Of a DNA stretch of 20,350 nucleotides, positions 1-8,343 are shown piece after piece. The DNA comes from JAEUKQ01 sp044227605 (GTDB lineage: Bacteria > Pseudomonadota > Alphaproteobacteria > JAEUKQ01). The number at the start of each line of letters is the position of its first letter. The stretch's first letter is position 1. Location of the stretch: positions 1 through 20,350 of the forward strand of contig JBGAWJ010000020.1 in the NCBI GenBank assembly GCA_044227605.1, read 5' to 3'. A program made the position numbers and the translations under genes. The notes under the pieces are model-generated. The model had not been told where the DNA came from. It saw nothing but the letters and a program-made list of their open reading frames with translations, and did no database searches.

Positions 1-519
1 TCTTTATTATTAACGGTTTCTGCAAAAATCCAAGTACCCTTATGGCCCGTACCAATGACTATGCAAACTTATGCCGTTTTGGCTTTGGCCGCTTTTATGG
101 GTCGTCGCTTGGCTGTTACCACCGTCCTTTTATATTTACTTGAGGGATTGGCTGGATTACCCGTATTTGCTGGGTCTGTGGCAGGGCCCGCCTATTTAAT
201 GGGTACAACAAGCGGATATCTGGTTGGATTCTTGATTGCGGCTTATATGGTGGGCTATATGGCCGAACGTGGCTGGGATAGGAAAATCCTTCCTGCTCTG
301 TTGATGATGACGGCAGGACATGTGATTATATTCATTTCTGGCTTAACTTGGCTGATTATTTTAAACCCAAAAGCTTTGGGGCTAGCCGATTCTTTGACTT
401 TTGCTTATCAAGTGGGGTTGCAGCCTTTTTGGTTAGCCACCATCTTGAAAACAACCCTAGCGATGCTAACCATGCCCTTCCTGTGGCAACTGGTTAAATC
501 AAGAAAGATATCTTCGTAG
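1..519 (+). CDS. bioY: BioY, biotin ECF transporter substrate-binding subunit (5' truncated)
   Basis: BioY is the membrane S component that binds biotin in energy-coupling-factor uptake systems, alone or with BioM and BioN. The frame is open from base 1, so the true start lies upstream of the window and perhaps 20 or so residues are missing. The family motif AKIQVPLWPVPMTMQT is visible at the truncated start (it begins upstream of the first in-frame ATG at 55). Hydrophobic membrane segments follow, with the BioY-like stretch GLAGLPVFAG and then GYLVGFLIAAYMVGY. The protein ends with a short basic tail (KSRKISS) at the TAG at 517-519. No bioM or bioN is seen in the window. A hairpin terminator follows directly. 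The family call is strong; the N-terminus cannot be judged. Confidence 0.93.
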   Translation, partial: SLLLTVSAKIQVPLWPVPMTMQTYAVLALAAFMGRRLAVTTVLLYLLEGLAGLPVFAGSVAGPAYLMGTTSGYLVGFLIAAYMVGYMAERGWDRKILPALLMMTAGHVIIFISGLTWLIILNPKALGLADSLTFAYQVGLQPFWLATILKTTLAMLTMPFLWQLVKSRKISS

Positions 520-527
520 AGGGAGTG

Positions 528-564
528 TGCAGGCAGGAGGATTTTTTCCTGCCTGCAATTTTTC
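528..564 (+). terminator. Rho-independent terminator after bioY
   Basis: An 11-bp perfect stem, TGCAGGCAGGA at 528-538 pairing with TCCTGCCTGCA at 547-557, has an 8-nt loop and is followed by ATTTTTC. The T-run is on the plus strand, so it ends bioY transcription. It lies between the converging bioY and the minus-strand gene ending at 564. On the minus strand the hairpin is not followed by a T-run, so it is a poorer terminator in that direction. Confidence 0.8.
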
Positions 565-1466
565 TATAGCTTTTTCTTTAACATATTTTCAACCCATTGT
601 TGGCGGGCGTATGCAAGCCCTTGAGTCCCAGGTACCCTGGTCAGGCTATCTACAATATCTTGTGACATATCAATTGCGTCACCGGTTATCAGCGGAATTT
701 CGTAATTATATAAGGCTTCATATGTTTCCTGCAAGCTCTGCACCATATGCAGGAAAGGGGTGTTAATGCAACAAACGGCCGCATAGCCGATTTGTTGAAG
801 AATGCGGAAATTATAAGAAAATGATTGGGGAATGCTGGGCATCAGCACAAGGCAAGATAAGGGAATTTGGCTGGCGAATAAACGTAATTCCTCAACCGAT
901 TGCGGAGATTGCACCAAAATCATATCAACCCCGGTTTCAGCGAGCAGCTGCAGCCTTTCGATTTTTTGCTCCATAGAACCTATTTGCTGATTACCGATAT
1001 GGGTTCCCGCGACTACCAAGGTTGCTTGTTGGCGTTTATCCAAAACCCGCTTCACTCGGTCTAGCATTTCATATTCGCCCAATATGTAGGAATTCCTGGC
1101 ATTAGATGGCCACGGATGTTGATCGAACAACGTACAGCCACTGACGCCTATATTTTCCATCCGGCCTATAAAAAGCTCCAAATCATGGCCTTGAAGCCCT
1201 GGATCATCCAAACAAAGAATAGGCAATTCTGTTTGTGGGCAAAGTTTTTCCATTTCATGGACGATGGTTTGGGGATTGTTAATCATGCTGCCACCACCTG
1301 TTGCTTGCTGCGGCATGGTGTGTCGGAAAGATTGATAGGCTAATGCCTTAAAGCCGCTTATTTCTGCACATTTTAAGGTAATTTCATCATAGATAGCGGC
1401 AAAATGTACCATCGAAGATTTTTGTTCGGACAATAGCTGCGGCAAACTGAGGCGGTGAGGGAGCAT
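564..1466 (-). CDS. Divergent isocitrate lyase/PEP mutase superfamily protein
   Basis: A 300-residue protein with the layout of the PEP mutase/methylisocitrate lyase branch of the ICL superfamily (a TIM barrel that makes or breaks C-C or C-P bonds of oxaloacetate- and pyruvate-like acids). Seen: an N-terminal LPQLLSEQ...AAIYDEITLKCAEISGFKALAYQSF, matching the usual start of the family; LPILCLDDPG (residues 81-90), in the place of the metal-binding DxDxG loop; LFDQHPW (113-119), where the catalytic KRCGH-like motif would be; VVAGTH (151-156), in the place of the ARTDA strand; and ERLQLLAETGVDMILV (170-185), matching the RAxAYxEAGAD helix. Only one of the two loop aspartates seems kept, and the signature cysteine is absent. 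It starts 12 bp after the permease stop, with no clear ribosome site, so it is probably translated from the same transcript. Substrate unknown; it may have a changed activity or none. Confidence 0.6.
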   Translation of the reverse strand: MLPHRLSLPQLLSEQKSSMVHFAAIYDEITLKCAEISGFKALAYQSFRHTMPQQATGGGSMINNPQTIVHEMEKLCPQTELPILCLDDPGLQGHDLELFIGRMENIGVSGCTLFDQHPWPSNARNSYILGEYEMLDRVKRVLDKRQQATLVVAGTHIGNQQIGSMEQKIERLQLLAETGVDMILVQSPQSVEELRLFASQIPLSCLVLMPSIPQSFSYNFRILQQIGYAAVCCINTPFLHMVQSLQETYEALYNYEIPLITGDAIDMSQDIVDSLTRVPGTQGLAYARQQWVENMLKKKL

Positions 1467-1478
1467 TCTGTTGGCAAC

Positions 1479-2408
1479 CTAACGTTTGGAGGGTTCGGGT
1501 TTAAAGTGCTTTTCCAACCATGTTTGCCCGATTTCCAAAATCATGGAAATAACCCAATAAATTAAGGCGGCGGTAATCAGCATTTCCAAATGCTTAAATT
1601 CGGCCCTTCCCTGTGTTCTTGCCAAAAACATCAGTTCCCATATCCCCATAATGGAAACCAAAGAACTATCCTTCAGCATGGATAAGAATTGGTTACCGAT
1701 GGGGGGAATAATTAACCGCATCGCTTGAGGTAATATGATTTTGTACAAAGTTTGATGGCGTGATAGGCCCAAGGCAACGGCAGCTTCGCGCTGGCCGCGG
1801 TTAACACCTTCAATCCCCGCCCGGAAAATTTCCGCAAGGTAGGCGCCATATCCAAGGCTAAGGGCAATAATCCCCGCTGCTTCTGCTTTTAAAACGATGC
1901 CGATTTGCGGCAGCCCTTGGTAAATTAAAAAGACTTGCAGTAATAAAGGGGTGCCACGGAAAAAAGAAATATAGAAAGTGGCCAGGCCCACCCAAAAACC
2001 ATGCAGGGAAATTTTACCCAAAGCTGCTAGTAACCCAATGATACAGGCAATCACAATGGAAACCGCTGATATCCATAGGGTATTGACTAACCCAACTTCT
2101 AATAGGTAGGGAAGTTTTTGAAAGATAAAATCATATTGCAGGTTAAAATAATCAAAAAATATCGTTAAAACCGTTAACAATAAGGCAAAAGTCAGGAATA
2201 TTTGCCACTTTTTATGTAAATAGTTTATAAAAAAAACCAGAAATGTCGTAAAAACGCTAGTGGTGATCGCCAATAGAATAAAACCGTCATTTGCTGATTG
2301 TAAAATCACCCAGCGGCCTAAGGCCGAATTTTCTAAAAAATTGCCCCAGTAAACTGAATTGCCAGCAATTAAGCCAAGGATCAAAGGCCAGATAAGTTTT
2401 CTTTTCAT
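1479..2408 (-). CDS. Polar amino acid ABC transporter permease (HisM/GltK type)
   Basis: An inner-membrane permease of the polar amino acid uptake family. The second half holds the binding-protein-dependent transport domain: LLEVGLVNTLWISAVS, then FYISFFRGTPLLLQVFLIY, and the EAA loop that contacts the ATPase, including REAAVALGLS and then PQAMRLIIPPIGNQFLSMLKDSSL. The first ~90 residues add extra hydrophobic segments, as in longer members of the family. I chose the ATG at 2408, which gives a basic MKRK start before the first membrane segment; an in-frame TTG at 2435 would add nine residues, and neither has a clear ribosome site. No periplasmic binding protein or ATPase gene is adjacent, so the partners must be encoded elsewhere or be shared. 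The ICL-like gene follows 12 bp downstream. The amino acid transported cannot be told. Confidence 0.88.
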   Translation of the reverse strand: MKRKLIWPLILGLIAGNSVYWGNFLENSALGRWVILQSANDGFILLAITTSVFTTFLVFFINYLHKKWQIFLTFALLLTVLTIFFDYFNLQYDFIFQKLPYLLEVGLVNTLWISAVSIVIACIIGLLAALGKISLHGFWVGLATFYISFFRGTPLLLQVFLIYQGLPQIGIVLKAEAAGIIALSLGYGAYLAEIFRAGIEGVNRGQREAAVALGLSRHQTLYKIILPQAMRLIIPPIGNQFLSMLKDSSLVSIMGIWELMFLARTQGRAEFKHLEMLITAALIYWVISMILEIGQTWLEKHFKPEPSKR

Positions 2409-2505
2409 TGTAACTATTTGATAAGAAGAGGTCAATCTTTACCCATAGGATAACAAAGCTATCGCTATCTAGAAAGAAGAAACTGCAACCGTTGCTAATC
2501 TAAAT

Positions 2506-5205
2506 TTAGGATGATTTTGTCACTTTCCGGCTTTTAACTGACAGGGGGGAGGAGGTGCTTTTTGCGGGATTTCGGGAGCCTGTAGATTTTTTTGCAGGAC
2601 CCTTGGCAGCCTTTTTAAGGCCAGCTGAACGTTTTTTAGCAGCGGGGGATGCGGGTGCCTGATCAATGATTTCAATGGCTTGCGCTAAGCCGATTTCTTG
2701 GTCACGGTAAGAAACCGGGATCCGCACATTCTTTATCCCATGTTGCAAATACACCCCATACCGTCCGGTACGGAGCAAGATTTTTTTGCCGTCCTGAGGG
2801 TGAACACCCAGTTCAGATGCGGATTTCTTATTTTGTCCACCTGTACGCGGTTGGTCTGCAATGAGGCTGACCGCTCTATTAATCCCGATGGTTAAAACAT
2901 TATCGTCTTTTAAACGGTGATATTGCTCGCCATGTTTTAAGTAAGGGCCAAACCGGCCAATGCCAACTGTAATGGGTAATTTTGACTCCGGATGGGTTCC
3001 CAAAGTTCGTGGCAGTGACAAAATAGACAAAGCCATAGCCAGATCCACTTCCTCCGGGTCAATTCCCTTCGGCAAACCTGCCCGCTGGGGTTTTTCGTCA
3101 TCCTGATTATCACGCTGCACGTAAACCCCGTAGGGGCCTTGTTTCAGGGTGATATCCTTGCCGCTTGCCGGATCTTGACCGATTAATTTAGGTAGCGATA
3201 AACTGCTGCCAGCTGCATCCGGGTTAATAACCCCTAAACTATGGACATAGCGGCAATCGGGATAATTAGAACAACCAATAAAAACATTGCTTTTCCCGAA
3301 TTTAATATGCAGCTCTCCTTTTTTACAAGAAGGACAAAGCCTTGCGGAAGTAGCGCCGTCACGGCTGATAAACAAACTTTTTCCCAGTTCTTCATCTAAT
3401 GCTTTGTTAACAACAGCGCGGTTACCTAATTGTTCATCTAATCTTTTAATAGCCGCCCCGATCGACCGCTCTTGAGGGGTTTTAGCATCCTCGGAATTCA
3501 GGCGGGCAAAGTCCGTCCAAAATTTTTGCAGCACTTCTTTCCATTCAATTTTGGCATGGGTGATTTCATCCAATTCTTGTTCCATGGAGGCGGTGAAGTT
3601 ATAGGCAAAATAACGCTCAAAAAAGGTAACAAGGAAGCTGTTGACCAGTCGCCCGGTATCGGTCGGATGAAAACGGCGTTTGTCCAAATTGACATATTGC
3701 CGGTCTTGTAACACCTGCAAAATACTAGCGTAGGTGGAAGGGCGACCGATGCCCAGTTCTTCCAATTTTTTAACCAGACTGGCTTCGCCATAACGGGGAG
3801 GGGGTTGGGTGAAGTGTTGATCTGGTTTGATGGAATCCACAGACGCTTTTTCCTGAAGCGTCAGGGGGGGAAGGATTAAGAATTCTTGATCGCTATCTGA
3901 TAAATCATCTTGATCTTCTTGATAAACAGCAAGGAAACCCTTGAATTTTAGAACCGAACCGGTGGCATGGAAAGTGGCTTGATTTTGTAAATCCACTACG
4001 TCAGCGGTCACCTGATCTAAAATCGCTGAAGACATTTGGCTTGCCAAAGTCCGCCGCCAAATAAGATCATATAATTGTTGTTCTTGTTTGGACAAAAAGC
4101 GTGCCATACTGGCAGGGCGGCGATGCAAATCGGTGGGTCGAATGGCTTCATGCGCCTCTTGGGCATTCTTTGCTGTTGATTTATATAACCTGGGTTTTTC
4201 CGGTAAATAAATATCCCCAAAGTCCCGTGCAATCAGTTGTCGGCAGCTAGCAATACATTCGCCGGATAATTGCACGCTGTCCGTGCGCATATAACTGATC
4301 AACCCAACGGTTTCGCCATCAATTTCAACACCTTCATATAATTTTTGGGCCATACGCATTGTTTGGGTAGCACCAAAACCTAGCTTGCGGGAAGCTTCTT
4401 GCTGCAAGGTTGAGGTAATAAAAGGGGGGGCAGGGTTGCGGCGGACAATCTTGTTATCTATCTGGGTAACACGCCAGCCGGATAGTTTCTGTAATTTTTT
4501 GACGATGGTATCGGCATCGGTGGTATTGGTAATGGAAAATTTCTCTAGTTTTTTTTGATCCCATTTCGATAATTTGGCACGAAATGGTTCGTTATTAGAA
4601 TTGCGAAAATGGGCAAAAATATCCCAATATTCTTGTGAAACGAACAGTTCCACTTCACTTTCCCGCTCACAAACCAGCCGTAACGCTACAGATTGAACAC
4701 GGCCTGCTGATTTCGCGCTTGGCAACTTACGCCACAATACGGGTGACAAAGTAAAGCCCACCAGGTAATCCAAGGCACGCCTGGCTAAATATGCATCAAC
4801 CAAATTTTGGTCAATCTGACGGGGATTTTTGAGACCCTCTAAGACAGCTTGTTTCGTAATTTCATGGAAAACCACCCGGCTAATCGGCAAGTCTTTGGAT
4901 AACAAACGCCGGCGTTTTAATTCTTCCCGAATATGCCAAGAAATAGCCTCACCCTCGCGGTCAGGGTCGGTTGCCAAAATTAAACGGTCAGCCGATTTAA
5001 GGGCTTGGCTGATTTGGTGCAACTGGGCTTGTCCACGGCTTTCTACTTCCCAATTCATGGCAAAATTATCTTCTGGTTGAACGCCGCCTTCTTTTGAAGG
5101 CAGATCCCTCACATGGCCAAAACTGGCAATAACGATATGGTTTGCACCCAGATATTTGTTAATGGTTTTGGCCTTGGCGGGTGATTCAACAACAACGACA
5201 TCCAT
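2506..5205 (-). CDS. topA: DNA topoisomerase I (type IA)
   Basis: An 899-residue type IA topoisomerase that relaxes negative supercoils through a 5'-phosphotyrosine link. The Toprim domain opens with VVVESPAKAKTINKYLG (residues 4-20) and carries ATDPDREGE (78-86) with the metal-binding acidic residues. LPSAKSAGRVQSVALRL (161-177) is a family signature. The catalytic tyrosine is Y305 in GLISYMRTDS. After the core comes a four-cysteine zinc ribbon (CPSCKKG... GCSNYPDC), then repeated C-terminal modules containing QGPYGVYVQ, GRFGPYLKHG and GRYGVYLQHG, and a lysine/serine-rich tail. The length is normal for alphaproteobacteria. The ATG at 5205 has a GGAT-type ribosome site. It lies 33 bp after the end of the dprA winged-helix frame, the usual dprA-topA neighbourhood. 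Confidence 0.98.
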   Translation of the reverse strand: MDVVVVESPAKAKTINKYLGANHIVIASFGHVRDLPSKEGGVQPEDNFAMNWEVESRGQAQLHQISQALKSADRLILATDPDREGEAISWHIREELKRRRLLSKDLPISRVVFHEITKQAVLEGLKNPRQIDQNLVDAYLARRALDYLVGFTLSPVLWRKLPSAKSAGRVQSVALRLVCERESEVELFVSQEYWDIFAHFRNSNNEPFRAKLSKWDQKKLEKFSITNTTDADTIVKKLQKLSGWRVTQIDNKIVRRNPAPPFITSTLQQEASRKLGFGATQTMRMAQKLYEGVEIDGETVGLISYMRTDSVQLSGECIASCRQLIARDFGDIYLPEKPRLYKSTAKNAQEAHEAIRPTDLHRRPASMARFLSKQEQQLYDLIWRRTLASQMSSAILDQVTADVVDLQNQATFHATGSVLKFKGFLAVYQEDQDDLSDSDQEFLILPPLTLQEKASVDSIKPDQHFTQPPPRYGEASLVKKLEELGIGRPSTYASILQVLQDRQYVNLDKRRFHPTDTGRLVNSFLVTFFERYFAYNFTASMEQELDEITHAKIEWKEVLQKFWTDFARLNSEDAKTPQERSIGAAIKRLDEQLGNRAVVNKALDEELGKSLFISRDGATSARLCPSCKKGELHIKFGKSNVFIGCSNYPDCRYVHSLGVINPDAAGSSLSLPKLIGQDPASGKDITLKQGPYGVYVQRDNQDDEKPQRAGLPKGIDPEEVDLAMALSILSLPRTLGTHPESKLPITVGIGRFGPYLKHGEQYHRLKDDNVLTIGINRAVSLIADQPRTGGQNKKSASELGVHPQDGKKILLRTGRYGVYLQHGIKNVRIPVSYRDQEIGLAQAIEIIDQAPASPAAKKRSAGLKKAAKGPAKKSTGSRNPAKSTSSPLSVKSRKVTKSS

Positions 5206-5238
5206 TATAAACGATCCTTCACGACAACCAGGCGTTGA

Positions 5239-6389
5239 TCAATTCGTTATCCCTAAACTAACCTTATCTCCTAGATGACGTCGAACCTTTCCGTCCATTT
5301 CTAGCTCGGTTAGTATGACCCGTAAATCTGCCAAAGATAATTGGCATTCATTCGCGAGTTCGTCAATGGAAATTGGCGTGATCGCAAGTTTTTGAAGAAT
5401 AGTATTCTCAATTTCAGCGGGCGGGGTGACAAAAGAAGGGGGGTGGGAGAGGAAGATGGGGCTATTTGAAGGCGGCGGATATTCTTGATAAGGGTATCTG
5501 ATGGCAGGGCGTTTGTATCAAAATCAGGCAGTGAATGAATGACATCCGCCGCATTTTCTGTCAAAATCGCGCCTTGCCTGATTAAGTTATTGGGGCCGTA
5601 GCTACGGCCGTCAAGGGGAGAACCGGGAACAGCAAAGACCTCTCTTCCTTGTTCTAGGGCCATTTTTGCGGTGATCAGGGATCCCGATTTGGCCGTTGCT
5701 TCCACAACGATAATTCCCAAACTAAGGCCCGAGATTAAACGGTTGCGTCTTGGAAAAAATCCGGCTTGTGGAATTGTTCCCCATGGTTGTTCACTGATAA
5801 TCAGGCCCTGTTCCTTTATTTGCTGATATAGTTCTTGATGTTGCGGTGGGTAAATATGATCTGCACCCCCAGCCAGTACAGCAATTGTGCCGGTGGTTAA
5901 GGAACCACGGTGTGCCGCTTGATCAATACCCTTGGCCATCCCTGAAACTACGGTCAAACCTGCTTTGCCAAGACCTAAAGCCAGTAATTCCGCAATTTTG
6001 CAACCGGCGGCAGATGCTTGGCGTGCGCCCACAATCGCCACTTTAGGTAATTGCAATAATGCTTCGTTGCCGAGAATGGTAATAACCGGCGGTGGGTCTG
6101 CGATAAACCTTAAAAGAGCAGGATATTCCGGCTGATTCAAAAGGATTATTTTGCCGCCATTTTTGTGGGTTTCCTCGATCTCGCGCTCGATATTGCAGAC
6201 AGATGGTAAGGGATGATTGGCAAAAAGGCGGATCAGCTCAGGCAATCGGCTGGCTTGATAAAGGATTTCTTTAGGACTGCCAAATTTTTTGCATAGCTTT
6301 TGGAAAGTGATTGGTCCGATGAAGGGGGTTCGTGCCAAATGGATCCAGTGAAGCCTATCTTCGTCAGATGGATAGGATTTATTTTTCAT
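5239..6389 (-). pseudogene. dprA: DprA, ssDNA-binding DNA processing protein, frameshifted near its C-terminus
   Basis: DprA (Smf) binds ssDNA and loads RecA in natural transformation. The start chosen is the ATG at 6389, ten bases after the plsY stop; starting at the in-frame ATG at 6479 would overlap plsY. A SAM-like N-terminal region (LHWIHLARTPFIGPITFQKL) is followed by the Rossmann-type core with VAIVGARQAS, VVSGMAKGIDQAAHRG, GGADHIYPPQH, FPRRNRLISGLS, VEATAKSGSLITA, REVFAVPGS and NNLIRQGA, all intact. The reading frame then leaves the family pattern and stops at 5310. The next frame encodes a clear winged-helix tail (ENTILQKLAITPISIDELA ... LTELEMDGKVRRHLGDKVSLG) ending at the TGA at 5239-5241. 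One extra base in the G6 run at 5438-5443 (C6 on the coding strand) would join the two into about 383 residues, a normal DprA length. Either a sequencing indel or a true mutation; the core domain would remain even if the mutation is real. Confidence 0.88.
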
Positions 6390-6399
6390 AACAATTGGA

Positions 6400-6996
6400 T
6401 CACGCAGATTTTTGGCCAATTTTTGACTCGCTACCCGCACATAGCCGTTGAATATTGGTGTGATGGCGGACGAATACAAGCACGGTCATCCCCGCCACCC
6501 ATAACGCTGCCTCCATACTTACGAACCACCAACATAGGAAAGGACAGCTAAGAACAGTGAGTAGGGAGGCGAGTGACGAGAAGCGGAAAACGAAAGCAAT
6601 CAAGACCCATAGGGCCAAGGCAATCAATCCAAGCTTCCAATTAATAGCCAACATAATGCCCAAGAAAGTTGCCACCCCTTTACCACCGTGGAATTTTAAC
6701 CACACCGGGAACAAATGACCAAGAAAAGCAAAGAAACCTGCTATTAAAGCTAGTTCCAAGCTCCAATGATAGCCGATGAAAAATGCAACTGCCCCTTTCC
6801 CGCCATCCAATACCAGAGTAAAGAAGGCCAGCGATTTATGACCTGTCCGCAAAACATTGGTGGCGCCAATATTGCCAGATCCAATCTGGCGGATATCGCC
6901 AAGCCCTGCTAAACGAGTGAGCAATAGGCCAAAAGGGATAGAACCCAAAATATAGCTAATCAGGGCCATTTCGATCATTTCACCGTATCCTGACAT
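6400..6996 (-). CDS. plsY: PlsY, acyl-phosphate:glycerol-3-phosphate acyltransferase
   Basis: An integral membrane enzyme that moves an acyl group from acyl-phosphate (made by PlsX) to glycerol-3-phosphate, giving lysophosphatidic acid, the first step of phospholipid synthesis. The three conserved cytosolic motifs are visible: GSIPFG and GSGNIGATNVLR near the N-terminus, DGGKG followed by HGGKGVAT in the middle, and RHHTNIQRLCAGSE at the C-terminus. The 198-residue length and the several hydrophobic segments fit the family. The ATG at 6996 has AAGGTG upstream and comes 12 bp after the pyrC' stop. dprA starts ten bases after its stop, so pyrC', plsY and dprA look co-transcribed. Confidence 0.97.
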   Translation of the reverse strand: MSGYGEMIEMALISYILGSIPFGLLLTRLAGLGDIRQIGSGNIGATNVLRTGHKSLAFFTLVLDGGKGAVAFFIGYHWSLELALIAGFFAFLGHLFPVWLKFHGGKGVATFLGIMLAINWKLGLIALALWVLIAFVFRFSSLASLLTVLSCPFLCWWFVSMEAALWVAGMTVLVFVRHHTNIQRLCAGSESKIGQKSA

Positions 6997-7008
6997 CCCG
7001 ACACCTTT

Positions 7009-8310
7009 TTAGAAGTTATTATAAATTTGCCGTCCATTAACATAGGTTTGCAAGATCTTACCTTTAACTGGGAAATGATGAAAAGGTGAATTTTTTGCCT
7101 GACCATGGAAAGTATGAATGTTGATATCATAAGCTTTAGCAACATCGAAAACAACCATGTCAGCAGGCTTGCCGATTTGCAGACGCCCTTGGGGTAATCC
7201 TAAAATATCGGCCGGATTGCTGGTTAAACATTTCAGTAGAGCCAGTAAACCCATGCCGTGCTGATGATGAAGCCGCAAACTGAGGGGGAATAAACTTTCT
7301 AGTCCGACTGCTCCTGCAGAAGATTGAACAAAAGTGGTTTTTTTAGAATCATCATCCTGGGGGTTGTGGTCGCTGGTAATACAGTCAATGACTCCATTTT
7401 TAATGCCTTCAATCACCGCCAACCGGTCTGATTCTTCGCGTAGCGGCGGCGATAATTTAGCTAGGGTTTGGTATCCTTGAATGGCTTGTTCATGTAAACA
7501 AAAATAAGCAGGAGAGGTGCTGCAACTAACGGGTAATTGGTGGTGTTTCGCTTGGCTGATTATCTCAGCAGCAGCCTTGGTGGTGATAGGGAAACTGTGA
7601 TAAGGGCTTTGGGTTAAAGCAACCAAATGTAAGTCACGTTGAATTTGCATTGATTCGGCACAAGCAGGGGCGGAGGGTAACCCCATTTTGGTTGATAAAT
7701 AACTCTGGGTGGCAAGCGTACCTTCCGTCAACCGCGGATCTTCAGCATATTGTAAAATAAGGCTTTTAAAAGTTTTGGCGTAAGACAGGGCTTTCCAAAA
7801 AACTTTTGGGTTATCCACGGCTTTCATGCCATCCGTAAAACCGATTACGCCTGCTTGTTGTAAATAGCCCATTTCACTTAACTGCTGTCCGGCCAAATTT
7901 TGGGTCATTGACCCATAACAATATAATTTTGTTTTTTGCTCCTGATTCGCTGCATGCCGAAGGTAATTTACAACCTCCGCATGATCTAAAATGGGTCTGG
8001 TATTGGGGAGGCAAACCATTGAGGTGATGCCACCAGCCGCCGCCGCTTGCAACGTCCTAGAAAGGGATTCTGTTAAATTGGCCCCCGACACACGTACCTG
8101 CATCCGCATATCGATCAAGCCGGGGGCAATACAGTGGCCTTGACAATCTTGAAGGGGAATTTTTTGCCGTTCGCAATATTTTATATTGATGTGACCGCCA
8201 ATATCCGTAATCAATCCTTGATCTATCAGAACTCCCCCTGCCTGATCTAAAGCACTGGAAGGGTCAAGCAGGCGACCGTTAATCAAAGCGAAGGGTGCGT
8301 AATATGACAT
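7009..8310 (-). CDS. pyrC: Dihydroorotase-like PyrC' (zinc ligands missing, probably non-catalytic)
   Basis: A 433-residue amidohydrolase-fold protein of the long dihydroorotase class, next to pyrB. A working enzyme has DxHxH after the first barrel strand; here the segment reads GLIDMRMQVR (residues 64-73), with R69 and Q71 in place of the two zinc-binding histidines. The later HxE-type segment reads QYAED, and the segment where another histidine is usual reads SCSTSPAYF. The final TSDHNP motif and the PADMVVFD end of the fold are kept. Non-catalytic PyrC' proteins encoded beside pyrB are known, for example in Pseudomonas, where the protein is needed to assemble aspartate carbamoyltransferase. 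I infer the same structural role here, with a true dihydroorotase encoded elsewhere. It starts 33 bp after pyrB, with a GGAT ribosome site. Confidence 0.92.
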   Translation of the reverse strand: MSYYAPFALINGRLLDPSSALDQAGGVLIDQGLITDIGGHINIKYCERQKIPLQDCQGHCIAPGLIDMRMQVRVSGANLTESLSRTLQAAAAGGITSMVCLPNTRPILDHAEVVNYLRHAANQEQKTKLYCYGSMTQNLAGQQLSEMGYLQQAGVIGFTDGMKAVDNPKVFWKALSYAKTFKSLILQYAEDPRLTEGTLATQSYLSTKMGLPSAPACAESMQIQRDLHLVALTQSPYHSFPITTKAAAEIISQAKHHQLPVSCSTSPAYFCLHEQAIQGYQTLAKLSPPLREESDRLAVIEGIKNGVIDCITSDHNPQDDDSKKTTFVQSSAGAVGLESLFPLSLRLHHQHGMGLLALLKCLTSNPADILGLPQGRLQIGKPADMVVFDVAKAYDINIHTFHGQAKNSPFHHFPVKGKILQTYVNGRQIYNNF

Positions 8311-8343
8311 CTTGTTAATCCTAAGGGGATATTTGCTGGTCAG

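Noticed and set aside
2407..2435. Promoter-like TTGACC-17-TACAAT on the minus strand at the permease start
   Set aside because: The match to sigma-70 boxes is good, but the -10 box overlaps the chosen ATG at 2408, so a transcript from it would lack that start codon. It is probably chance, unless a later start is used.
5310..5520. Programmed ribosomal frameshift in dprA
   Set aside because: No heptameric slippery sequence or following structure is visible on the coding strand, and the simplest fix is one base in a homopolymer run.
6390..6479. Longer dprA starting at the in-frame ATG at 6479
   Set aside because: The extra 30 residues overlap the end of plsY and do not look like the DprA N-terminus; the ATG at 6389 fits the operon spacing.
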